Positions 24,226 through 31,389 of a stretch of 64,000 bases of DNA are shown here, in pieces. Made by a program: the position numbers and the translations under genes. The first letter of the stretch is position 1, and every line of letters starts with the position of its first letter. The notes under the pieces were generated by a model. The model ran no database searches and had not been told where the DNA came from. It saw only the letters and a program-made list of their open reading frames with translations. This DNA comes from Clostridia bacterium (lineage in GTDB: Bacteria; Bacillota; Clostridia; Lachnospirales; Bianqueaceae): NCBI GenBank assembly GCA_900764045.1, contig CAAFMN010000024.1:62001-126000 (forward strand). Direction: 5' to 3'.

Positions 24226-24444
24226 AAAAAGAGAGGAGCGGGGATTCTGTCAGGAGAAGTCTGGGAAGTCGGAAGAACAGGACATAATATACATAAAAGA
24301 ATGAGTTTACAGAAGAGAAAGACTGGAAATACAAAATAGGAAAGGTGTTCCGATAGGGAGAGATAGGGACGGAGCGGCGGAAAAATCCGGAGACTGTCGG
24401 CAATAGATGGGCACCATAGACTGTATGGAAGGGAGGTTGGAACG

Positions 24445-24783
24445 TTGGACGGGCAGAAAATGGAAGAAGTAAAAGAAACAAAGCGGAAAATGCCGGCTTA
24501 TCTGGAATACTGCCTGACACAGCGGTATCTGGGAATCCTGAAAAGGATTTATGAGGAGAATTACACGGTCATGGCAATGCGGATGGAGAGGATTCTGAAA
24601 AACGGAAAGAGTACACAGATTCTGCAGGATATGATGGTCCGTCTGACAGAAGAGCCGATGATAAACAGGTTATGGTTTAAGAGCCGCAGAAAGATTCGGG
24701 ATCTGTACATAAAAGAAGCGGTAGATCAGGCGCTTCGCCAAAAGATAGCCGTGCAAGAAGAAAAGGACGATTCAGAAGCTTGA
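24445..24783 (+). CDS. 112-aa protein of the sigma module, copy B (unknown)
   Basis: TTG start at 24445 with GGGAGG 8 nt upstream, as in copy A; about 83% identical. The core YLEYCLTQRYLGILKRIYEE and NYTVMAMRMERILKNGKSTQ is unchanged or nearly so, while the C-terminal tail varies. Predicted all-helical and basic. The third gene of the sigma module, here with a private promoter. Asd's promoter starts 27 nt after its stop. Confidence 0.7.
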   Translation: MDGQKMEEVKETKRKMPAYLEYCLTQRYLGILKRIYEENYTVMAMRMERILKNGKSTQILQDMMVRLTEEPMINRLWFKSRRKIRDLYIKEAVDQALRQKIAVQEEKDDSEA

Positions 24784-24810
24784 AATTTAAGGTGGTTTTC
24801 AAATTTCAGA

Positions 24811-24839
24811 TTGACACATCAAAAGATTTCCGCTATAAT
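24811..24839 (+). promoter_or_regulatory. Promoter of asd
   Basis: TTGACA (24811-24816), 17 bp, TATAAT (24834-24839): full consensus. Confidence 0.85.
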
Positions 24840-24872
24840 AAACGGACAATAGTAAATTGCTATTGTCCGTTT
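24840..24872 (+). promoter_or_regulatory. Stem-loop at the asd transcription start
   Basis: AAACGGACAATAG (24840-24852) and CTATTGTCCGTTT (24860-24872) are a perfect 13-bp inverted repeat with a 7-nt loop and ATTTTT after it. It begins right behind the -10 box, so the expected start site falls inside the left arm. It may be a terminator for upstream transcripts, an operator, or a 5' stabilising hairpin. Confidence 0.6.
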
Positions 24873-24916
24873 ATTTTTACAAAAAGGAGGCAGCGGTTTT
24901 GTGCCGCGAATAGTGG

Positions 24917-25999
24917 ATGAAACAGTATAGAGCAGGGATTATCGGTGCGACAGGGATGGTTGGTCAGCGTTTTGCGACGCTCCTGAAGGATCATCCGTGG
25001 TTTCATGTGACCGCTCTGGCGGCGTCCGGACGGAGTGCCGGCAAGACCTATGAGGAGGCGGTGTCTGCCCGATGGGCAATGAAGGAACCGATTCCGGAGT
25101 CCATGAAGAATATGGTGATGCTGGATGCTACAGCAGATCTGGATAAGATAAAAGAGCTTGTGGATTTTGTATTCTGTGCGGTGGATATGCCCAAGGATCA
25201 GATCCGTGCGTTGGAGGAGACCTATGCCAAGGCGGAGATACCGGTTGTATCCAATAATTCCGCGCATCGCACAACACCGGATGTGCCCATGATTGTTCCG
25301 GAACTGAATGCGGAGCACACAGAGATTATTCCGGCACAGAGAAAGCGTTTGGGTACCAAGCGCGGATTTATCGCGGTAAAGTCTAACTGCTCTTTGCAGA
25401 GTTATGTGCCTGCGCTGCATCCGATCAAGGATGTATATGGCCTGAACCGGGTTCTGGTATGCACCTATCAGGCAATTTCCGGAGCAGGCAAGACCTTTGA
25501 GCGGTGGCCGGAAATGGTGGACAATCTGATCCCCTATATTGGCGGAGAAGAAGAAAAGAGCGAGCAGGAGCCGCTGAAGCTCTGGGGCAAGATCGAAGGC
25601 GACAAAATTGTCAATGCCGAGACTCCGGCGATTACTGCACAGTGCCTGCGTGTTCCGGTATCGGATGGACATACGGCGGCAGTATTTGCCTCATTTGATA
25701 AAAAGCCGGATCTGGAAGAGATCAAGAAGATCTGGGCTGAGTTCAAGGGACCGGCGCAGGAATTGGAGCTGCCCTCCGCGCCCAAGCAGTTTATTCATTA
25801 CTATGAAGAAAACGATCAGCCGCAGATCAAAACGGCCAGAGAGCTGGAAGGCGGAATGGCGATTTCTGTGGGAAGACTTCGCCCGGATACGCAGTACGAT
25901 CTGAAGTTTGTCTGCATGTCCCACAACACGCTGCGCGGCGCAGCCGGCGGTGCGGTACTCATGGCAGAGCTTCTGGCAGCCAAGGGCTATCTGGATTAA
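24917..25999 (+). CDS. asd: Aspartate-semialdehyde dehydrogenase
   Basis: A 360-aa enzyme that reduces aspartyl phosphate to aspartate semialdehyde, the branch point to lysine/diaminopimelate, threonine and methionine. GIIGATGMVGQRFATLL is the NADP-binding start, VKSNCSLQSYVPAL carries the catalytic Cys, and GHTAAVF the later catalytic His region; this is the archaeal/yeast-like Asd type. The ATG at 24917 has its GGAGG 26 nt upstream; that SD fits instead a 9-codon GTG frame (24901-24930) that overlaps the asd start, so the two could be coupled. An in-frame TAG at 24911 rules out a longer asd. Cyclophilin follows after 14 nt. Confidence 0.95.
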   Translation: MKQYRAGIIGATGMVGQRFATLLKDHPWFHVTALAASGRSAGKTYEEAVSARWAMKEPIPESMKNMVMLDATADLDKIKELVDFVFCAVDMPKDQIRALEETYAKAEIPVVSNNSAHRTTPDVPMIVPELNAEHTEIIPAQRKRLGTKRGFIAVKSNCSLQSYVPALHPIKDVYGLNRVLVCTYQAISGAGKTFERWPEMVDNLIPYIGGEEEKSEQEPLKLWGKIEGDKIVNAETPAITAQCLRVPVSDGHTAAVFASFDKKPDLEEIKKIWAEFKGPAQELELPSAPKQFIHYYEENDQPQIKTARELEGGMAISVGRLRPDTQYDLKFVCMSHNTLRGAAGGAVLMAELLAAKGYLD

Positions 26000-26013
26000 G
26001 GAGAGTGTATAAT

Positions 26014-26490
26014 ATGGTAACGATTACAATGGAAAACGGCAAGCAGATTCGACTGGAGTTATATCCGGAGATCGCGCCGATTACAGTAGAAAATTTTATC
26101 AAGCTTGTAAAGCAGGGCTTTTATGACGGCCTGACCTTTCACCGGATTATTCCCGGATTTATGATTCAGGGCGGCTGCCCGGACGGCACTGGTATGGGAG
26201 GCCCCGGCTGGCAGATCAAGGGAGAATTCGCTTCCAATGGCGTGAAGAATCCTCTGAAGCACACCCGCGGTGTGATTTCAATGGCACGCTCCATGATGCC
26301 GAATTCCGCTGGTTCCCAGTTCTTTATCATGCATGAGGACGCACCGCATCTGGATGGCCAGTACGCGGCATTCGGCAAGGTAATTGAGGGGATGGACGTA
26401 GTAGACGAAATCGCCCAGACGCCTACCGGATTTCAGGATCGTCCGCTGAAGCCGGTTGTGATGAAGAAAGTAGAATACACCGAAGACTAA
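26014..26490 (+). CDS. Cyclophilin-type peptidyl-prolyl cis-trans isomerase
   Basis: A 158-aa cytosolic cyclophilin. FHRIIPGFMIQGGCPDGTGM holds the catalytic Arg and the substrate-binding FMIQGG, followed by NSAGSQFFIMHEDAPHLDGQ, both hallmarks of the family. The start is ATG 26014 with GGAGAG upstream. Short for the family because it has only the core domain. It shares a transcript with asd and ends at a terminator at 26499. Confidence 0.95.
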   Translation: MVTITMENGKQIRLELYPEIAPITVENFIKLVKQGFYDGLTFHRIIPGFMIQGGCPDGTGMGGPGWQIKGEFASNGVKNPLKHTRGVISMARSMMPNSAGSQFFIMHEDAPHLDGQYAAFGKVIEGMDVVDEIAQTPTGFQDRPLKPVVMKKVEYTED

Positions 26491-26498
26491 CAGCATGG

Positions 26499-26535
26499 CA
26501 CGGTATCCATATTCCTTTGGATGCCGTGTTTTTTT
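26499..26535 (+). terminator. Terminator of the asd operon
   Basis: CACGGTATCCA pairs with TGGATGCCGTG (26499-26509 / 26518-26528), then a run of T. Confidence 0.85.
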
Positions 26536-26555
26536 ATACAAAAATAAAAAAGAGC

Positions 26556-26584
26556 TTGTATTTCCTGATAGAATATGCTACAAT
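26556..26584 (+). promoter_or_regulatory. Promoter of the rarA-like gene
   Basis: TTGTAT (26556-26561), 17 bp, TACAAT (26579-26584). Confidence 0.65.
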
Positions 26585-26624
26585 GAAAAGCGAACAGACG
26601 TTTGCTGCTAGGAGGGATGAGAGT

Positions 26625-27965
26625 ATGCCGGAACAGATGAATTTATTTGCTGCGCAGGAGACACATTCTCCATTGGCGAGTCGGCTGCGTCCGGAGTCAT
26701 TGGCGGAATACGTGGGACAGCAGCACCTCGTAGGACCGGGCAGGATCCTCCGGCAGTTAATAGAGCGGGATCAGCTTTCATCGATGATCTTCTGGGGGCC
26801 TCCGGGAGTCGGGAAGACGACGCTGGCAAGGATTATCGCGCACGAGACCCAGGCGCGGTTCGTAGAATTCAGCGCCGTGGACAGCGGGATCAAGGCAATT
26901 AAAGAAGTAATGGGACAGGCGGAGCAGAGTCGGCTAAGCGGAGTTCGGACGCTGCTGTTTGCCGATGAGATCCATCGGTTCAATAAAGCGCAGCAGGACG
27001 CTTTTTTACCCTATGTGGAGCGGGGAAGCATCATTCTGGTCGGAGCGACGACGGAGAACCCCTCTTTTGAGATCAATTCGGCACTGCTGTCACGGTGCAA
27101 AGTTTTTATTTTGAATGCGTTAACAGAAGAAGATCTGATGCAGCTTTTGCATCACGCGCTGAAGAGCCCTAAGGGATATGGTCAGCTGGAGATCGCCATA
27201 GAAGAAAAACAATTAAAATCAATCGCCGCCTTTGCCAATGGGGACGCGCGGACCGCGCTGAATACGCTGGAGATGGCGGTATTAAACAGCAAATTGGACG
27301 CACAGGCAAGGATCCATGTCAGCGACGAGATCCTGTCTCAATGTATGAACCGAAGATCGTTACTGTATGATAAAAACGGAGAAGAGCATTACAATCTGAT
27401 CTCTGCGCTGCACAAATCCATGCGCAATAGTGACCCGGACGCGGCAGTATACTGGATGTACCGGATGCTGGACGGCGGAGAGGACCCGCTGTATATCGCG
27501 AGAAGGCTGGTCCGGTTTGCCAGCGAGGACGTGGGGATGGCGGATCCGCAGGCGCTGACCCTGGCGGTATCGGTGTATCAGGCCTGCCACTTTCTCGGTA
27601 TGCCGGAGTGCGATGTCCATCTGGCGCAGGCGGTGGTTTATCTATCCATGGCCCCCAAATCCAACGCGCTCTATACGGCATGTCTCGAGGTGAAGGCGGA
27701 TATTGCGGCCTCTCCGGCAGAACCGGTGCCGCTGCAGATTCGTAACGCTCCGACCAGGCTGATGAAGGACCTTCGCTATGGAGAAGGCTATGTGTATGCG
27801 CATGATACGGAGGAAAAGCTCTCCGCGATGCAGTGCCTTCCGGAGAGCCTGGCTGGAAAGAGGTACTACCATCCGGGTGTGCAGGGCCGGGAAAGGGCCG
27901 TTCAGGAGCGTCTGGAGGAGATCTTGACATGGAAAGAGGAGAAAAGAAAAAATGGTAAAGCGTAA
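26625..27965 (+). CDS. rarA: Replication-associated recombination ATPase RarA/MgsA
   Basis: A 446-aa clamp-loader-like AAA+ protein acting at stalled replication forks. PLASRLRPESLAEYVGQQHL is the family start, IFWGPPGVGKTTLARII the Walker A, LLFADEIHRFNKAQQDAFLP the Walker B with the DEIHRF signature, and GATTENPSFEINSALLSRC the sensor-1 region. The C-terminal MgsA tetramerisation part (FASEDVGMADPQALTLAV and on) is complete. ATG 26625 with AGGAGGG upstream; the frame is open back to 26517 but that stretch lies over the promoter. Confidence 0.94.
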   Translation: MPEQMNLFAAQETHSPLASRLRPESLAEYVGQQHLVGPGRILRQLIERDQLSSMIFWGPPGVGKTTLARIIAHETQARFVEFSAVDSGIKAIKEVMGQAEQSRLSGVRTLLFADEIHRFNKAQQDAFLPYVERGSIILVGATTENPSFEINSALLSRCKVFILNALTEEDLMQLLHHALKSPKGYGQLEIAIEEKQLKSIAAFANGDARTALNTLEMAVLNSKLDAQARIHVSDEILSQCMNRRSLLYDKNGEEHYNLISALHKSMRNSDPDAAVYWMYRMLDGGEDPLYIARRLVRFASEDVGMADPQALTLAVSVYQACHFLGMPECDVHLAQAVVYLSMAPKSNALYTACLEVKADIAASPAEPVPLQIRNAPTRLMKDLRYGEGYVYAHDTEEKLSAMQCLPESLAGKRYYHPGVQGRERAVQERLEEILTWKEEKRKNGKA

Positions 27966-27980
27966 AATTATGTTTTACTA

Positions 27981-28009
27981 TTGTACTTTAGCGTGAAAAA
28001 TTGTATAAT
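27981..28009 (+). promoter_or_regulatory. Promoter of the GH172 gene
   Basis: TTGTAC (27981-27986), 17 bp, TATAAT (28004-28009). Confidence 0.7.
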
Positions 28010-28064
28010 GGATCCAGATTCCGTGCTTAGACAAGCGGATAAAATATAGAATGGGGGACAGGGT

Positions 28065-29093
28065 ATGAACAACTATTTTTTACTACAAGACGCACAGACC
28101 TTTGCTTTCTCAGCCGAGAATCCCACAGGGGAGCGGGCGGGAGGCTCCAGAGGCGGAGACTGTACCAAGCTTCGTCCGACAGTCAAGATTCAGCCGGGTG
28201 AGACCGTAACGCTCGTGGACACGGACGGACCGGGAATGATCCAGAATATGTGGTTCACCGGATATGTGGGACACAGTTTTATCCTCAGAATGTACTGGGA
28301 TCACTGTGAGATGCCGTCAGTCGAAGCGCCGTTATCCGCTTTTTTCGGCTGTGCCTATGATGAGAATTTTGTGGATATCGATGGAAAGTATCCGGTACTG
28401 AATTCCGCGATGATGCTGGTCGCGCCGGGCAGAGGCTTTAATTCCTTCTGGAAAATGCCGTTTAAGAAGCATTGCAGGATCACCATGGAGAACCGCGGTG
28501 TCAAGGAGAGCAGTCTGTATTATATCATTACGGGCTGCAAGCAGGAGCTGCCGGATTCTGTCGCGTATTTCCATGCCTCTTACCGTCAGGCGCATCCGGT
28601 AACCAAGGGAAAGACCTATACGATCATTGACGGGATCCAGGGCAAGGGCCAGTTTGTAGGCGTAACACTGGCAACCGGAATGAATGGAAATAATACCTGC
28701 TGGGTTGAGGGAGAAGCGCGGATGTATATCGATGATGATCTCTATCCTTCGATTCATTACACAGGGACAGAGGACTACTTCGGCGGGTCCTATGGCTTCG
28801 GCAACGATATTCACATTAAAAAGTATCAGACCTTTAGCGGTCAGTATTCCGGCATGTACGCGATTCTGGGCGATAATTCAGAGTTCTATAACGGTCAGCA
28901 GAGATTTTTGCTGTATCGTTTCCATATTCCGGATCCGATTCATTTCGAGAATGGTTTTCGAATGACGCTGGACAATCTGGGATGGACTGGACCGAGATAT
29001 GACGATTATACATCGGTAGCGTACTGGTACCAGAGTCTGCCGTTCCAGCCGCTGCGTCCGCTGCCGGCAGATAACGAGATGATAATGAAATAA
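28065..29093 (+). CDS. GH172 (former DUF2961) glycoside hydrolase family protein
   Basis: A 342-aa cytosolic protein. SRGGDCTKLRPTVKIQPGET, GPGMIQNMWFT, YWDHCEMPSVEAPLSAFFGC and HYTGTEDYFGGSYGFG are the conserved blocks of DUF2961, now glycoside hydrolase family 172, whose studied members cleave or form alpha-D-fructofuranosides, difructose dianhydride or D-arabinofuranosides. Acidic residues in WDHCEMPSVEAP and TGTEDYF are the likely active-site residues. No signal peptide. The adjacent GH2 gene suggests combined breakdown of an imported oligosaccharide. Substrate unknown. Confidence 0.85.
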   Translation: MNNYFLLQDAQTFAFSAENPTGERAGGSRGGDCTKLRPTVKIQPGETVTLVDTDGPGMIQNMWFTGYVGHSFILRMYWDHCEMPSVEAPLSAFFGCAYDENFVDIDGKYPVLNSAMMLVAPGRGFNSFWKMPFKKHCRITMENRGVKESSLYYIITGCKQELPDSVAYFHASYRQAHPVTKGKTYTIIDGIQGKGQFVGVTLATGMNGNNTCWVEGEARMYIDDDLYPSIHYTGTEDYFGGSYGFGNDIHIKKYQTFSGQYSGMYAILGDNSEFYNGQQRFLLYRFHIPDPIHFENGFRMTLDNLGWTGPRYDDYTSVAYWYQSLPFQPLRPLPADNEMIMK

Positions 29094-29232
29094 ATCAGGC
29101 GGAACTTTTTAGGATTCCGGCCTACGACGCTGAATCTGCGGCGGTTCCTGCGCCGGGAGTGCCTCAGGAGACATTCTCGGTGTGGGGACCGCATTTTTAA
29201 TCAATGCGAGAGACGAAAAGGAGGCGTTTAAT

Positions 29233-30957
29233 ATGGCAGTTTTATCGGAATATCCGCGGCCTGGGATGCGGCGTCAGAGCTATATAAGTTTGAATGGCGT
29301 CTGGAAATATGCGATACGGGAAGAAGAGACGACGGATTCCTATGATGGAGAGATTCTGGTTCCGTACTCGCCGGAAGCGGAGCTGTCCGATGTCCGGCGC
29401 CAGCTTCTGCCGGGTCAGTGGCTGCATTACTATAGGACTTTTGAAGCGCCTCCGGGAGAGAATGGAAGGGTGCTTCTGCACTTTGGCGCCGTGGACTATC
29501 TGTGCAGGGTTTATGTCAATGGCCAGAATGTTGGGGAGCACCGGGGAGGCTACCTTGCGTTTACGCTCGATATCACAGAGAAGCTTCGTCCGGAAGAGAA
29601 CGAACTGATCGTAAAGGTACAGGATCCTTCCGACGCGGGGACGCAGGCAAGGGGGAAGCAGAAGCTTCAGAGCGGAGGCATGTACTATACGGCGCAGAGT
29701 GGAATCTGGAAAAGCGTATGGATGGAAAGAGTCCCGGAGAACTATATCCGTGAGATTCGTCTGACGCCGGAGTATGATCAGGGACGGATCCGTGTTCAGC
29801 TCCAGGCTGAGGATCCGCGAGGAGCGGATATTGTTTTATACGGTGACGGTAAAGAGATTACACGTGCGCAGTCCGGAGAGGACGGAGAGGCAGATCTCAG
29901 GATTCCGGAGGGAGAAAGGCGCCCCTGGTGTCCGGAAGATCCGTTCTTATACGAAATCGAGATCCGGCTGGGCGAGGACTCGGTGCGGTCGTATACGGCA
30001 CTGCGAAAATATGAGATCCGACGGGATGACCATGGAATCCTGCGCTTTTTCCTCAATGGCAAGCCTTATTTTCTGCATGGACTCCTGGATCAGGGATACT
30101 GGAAGGAAGGCCTGTATACGCCGCCGTCGGACGAGGCGATGCGTCAGGATATACGTAGAGCCCGGTCGCTTGGCTTCAATATGCTCCGTAAACACGTCAA
30201 AATCGAGGCGGAACGCTGGTATTACCACTGTGACAGAATGGGGATGATCGTATGGCAGGACATGGTCAATGGCGGAGGAACCTATAAGACATGGTTTGTA
30301 ACCTATGCGGCAAATATCTTTCTTCCGTTATTGCGTGGATGGAAGGATCACCGCTATTCGATGACGGCGCGGACGGATGAAAAAGAGAGACAGCGCTATT
30401 ATGAAGAGCTGGAGGAGATGGTGCGGCAGCTGTATAATCATCCTTCCATCGCGTGCTGGACACCATTTAATGAGGGATGGGGGCAGTTTGACGCAGGTGA
30501 GGCAGTGAAGCTCCTGCGCAGTCTGGATACGACGAGACTGGTCGAAGAGGCCAGCGGCTGGTTCGATCAGGGCGGCGGAGATTTTGATTCGATACATAAT
30601 TATTTCTACCCGTTACGCGTCAAGCCGGATCCGCGGCGGGCTGTTTTGCTGAGCGAATACGGGGGAATCGCGTGTGCCCTTCCCGGACATACGCAAAAAG
30701 ATAAAACGTACGGATATGGGATAGCCAAGAACCGTGAAGAGCTCGCGAAGCGGTATCGGGAGCTCTTGATACAAAAGGTGCTTCCGCAGATTCGGCATGG
30801 ACTCTCCGGCCTCATATACACACAATTGTCGGATGTCGAGGAGGAGGTCAACGGAATCCTGACAGCGGACCGGGAGGAGATCAAGCTCGATCCGGATACA
30901 GCAAAAGAGTGCGCGCGGATGCTGCAGACGGAGTTTTTCAGGTGCGTTCAGAAATAA
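29233..30957 (+). CDS. GH2-family beta-galactosidase/beta-glucuronidase-like enzyme
   Basis: A 574-aa GH2 enzyme without a signal peptide. The sugar-binding domain has HYYRTFEAPPG and GAVDYLCRVYVNGQNVGEH, followed by the Ig-like domain (about 190-265) and the TIM barrel. CWTPFNEGWGQFD carries the acid/base Glu and AVLLSEYGGIA the nucleophile Glu. It is shorter than LacZ (about 1000 aa), near the size of beta-glucuronidases and small GH2 enzymes. ATG 29233 has AAAAGGAGG upstream. It lies 139 nt after the GH172 gene. Confidence 0.9.
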   Translation: MAVLSEYPRPGMRRQSYISLNGVWKYAIREEETTDSYDGEILVPYSPEAELSDVRRQLLPGQWLHYYRTFEAPPGENGRVLLHFGAVDYLCRVYVNGQNVGEHRGGYLAFTLDITEKLRPEENELIVKVQDPSDAGTQARGKQKLQSGGMYYTAQSGIWKSVWMERVPENYIREIRLTPEYDQGRIRVQLQAEDPRGADIVLYGDGKEITRAQSGEDGEADLRIPEGERRPWCPEDPFLYEIEIRLGEDSVRSYTALRKYEIRRDDHGILRFFLNGKPYFLHGLLDQGYWKEGLYTPPSDEAMRQDIRRARSLGFNMLRKHVKIEAERWYYHCDRMGMIVWQDMVNGGGTYKTWFVTYAANIFLPLLRGWKDHRYSMTARTDEKERQRYYEELEEMVRQLYNHPSIACWTPFNEGWGQFDAGEAVKLLRSLDTTRLVEEASGWFDQGGGDFDSIHNYFYPLRVKPDPRRAVLLSEYGGIACALPGHTQKDKTYGYGIAKNREELAKRYRELLIQKVLPQIRHGLSGLIYTQLSDVEEEVNGILTADREEIKLDPDTAKECARMLQTEFFRCVQK

Positions 30958-31017
30958 AGCTGGACATAAAAAGAAAAATGGGGTATACTGGAAGAAAAAA
31001 GAAGGGATGGATACAAT

Positions 31018-31269
31018 ATGATAGAATTCAGATATGATACACAGCTCCTGATTGAAGGAGAGGACCTGTCCGAAGACGATATCCGGGAGTATATCCTGAA
31101 CCACTTTGAAGGGGACTGCCTGCTTGTCGTAGGCGACGAAGAGCTGATCAAGCTGCATTTCCATACCAATTACCCGTGGCAGATCCTGGAGTACTGCTCG
31201 ACCTTGGGCGAGATCTACGATATTGTCGTTGAGGATATGGACAGACAGGCAAGAGGGCTGCAGGGCTGA
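31018..31269 (+). CDS. Orphan FakA/DAK2 C-terminal-domain-like small protein
   Basis: An 83-aa protein. FEGDCLLVVGDEELIKLHFH and TNYPWQILEYCSTLGEIYDI match the C-terminal domain of FakA (fatty-acid kinase, DhaL/DAK2-like), where DDExxKxHxHTNxPxxVLEYALxxG is typical. The kinase domain is absent; stand-alone copies like this occur in Lachnospiraceae under names such as kinase to dihydroxyacetone kinase. It may bind a FakB-like partner elsewhere. GAAGGGATGG gives a weak SD. Confidence 0.7.
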   Translation: MIEFRYDTQLLIEGEDLSEDDIREYILNHFEGDCLLVVGDEELIKLHFHTNYPWQILEYCSTLGEIYDIVVEDMDRQARGLQG

Positions 31270-31310
31270 CAGAGGCGCAGAACAGAAGAACTCTGTTCTC
31301 TGTTAATGCA

Positions 31311-31339
31311 TTGACAAGCCGGTAAGCCTCATGTATAAT
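31311..31339 (+). promoter_or_regulatory. Promoter of transketolase
   Basis: TTGACA (31311-31316), 17 bp, TATAAT (31334-31339). An AGAACAG/CTGTTCT hairpin lies just upstream (about 31280-31300). Confidence 0.85.
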
Positions 31340-31389
31340 AAGGGCTACGGGGAGAATCTCCGCAGGCCATGAATCAGGAGGAGTTTTTT

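Larger units (their letters stand above)
22996..24815 (+). repeat. Duplicated sigma module, copy B (next to asd)
   Basis: The more complete copy: promoter, sigma gene, 122-bp spacer, DUF6514 gene, terminator, a 285-bp segment with its own promoter, and the 112-aa gene. It ends where asd's promoter begins, so this is probably the resident chromosomal copy and copy A (16908-18440) the derivative. Confidence 0.88.

Noticed and set aside
29078..29190. Open stretch after the GH172 stop encoding RIPAYDAESAAVPAPGVP and ending in a stop
   Set aside because: No start codon or SD, and the GH172 protein already ends at its normal place. Possibly chance; kept only as a remark.
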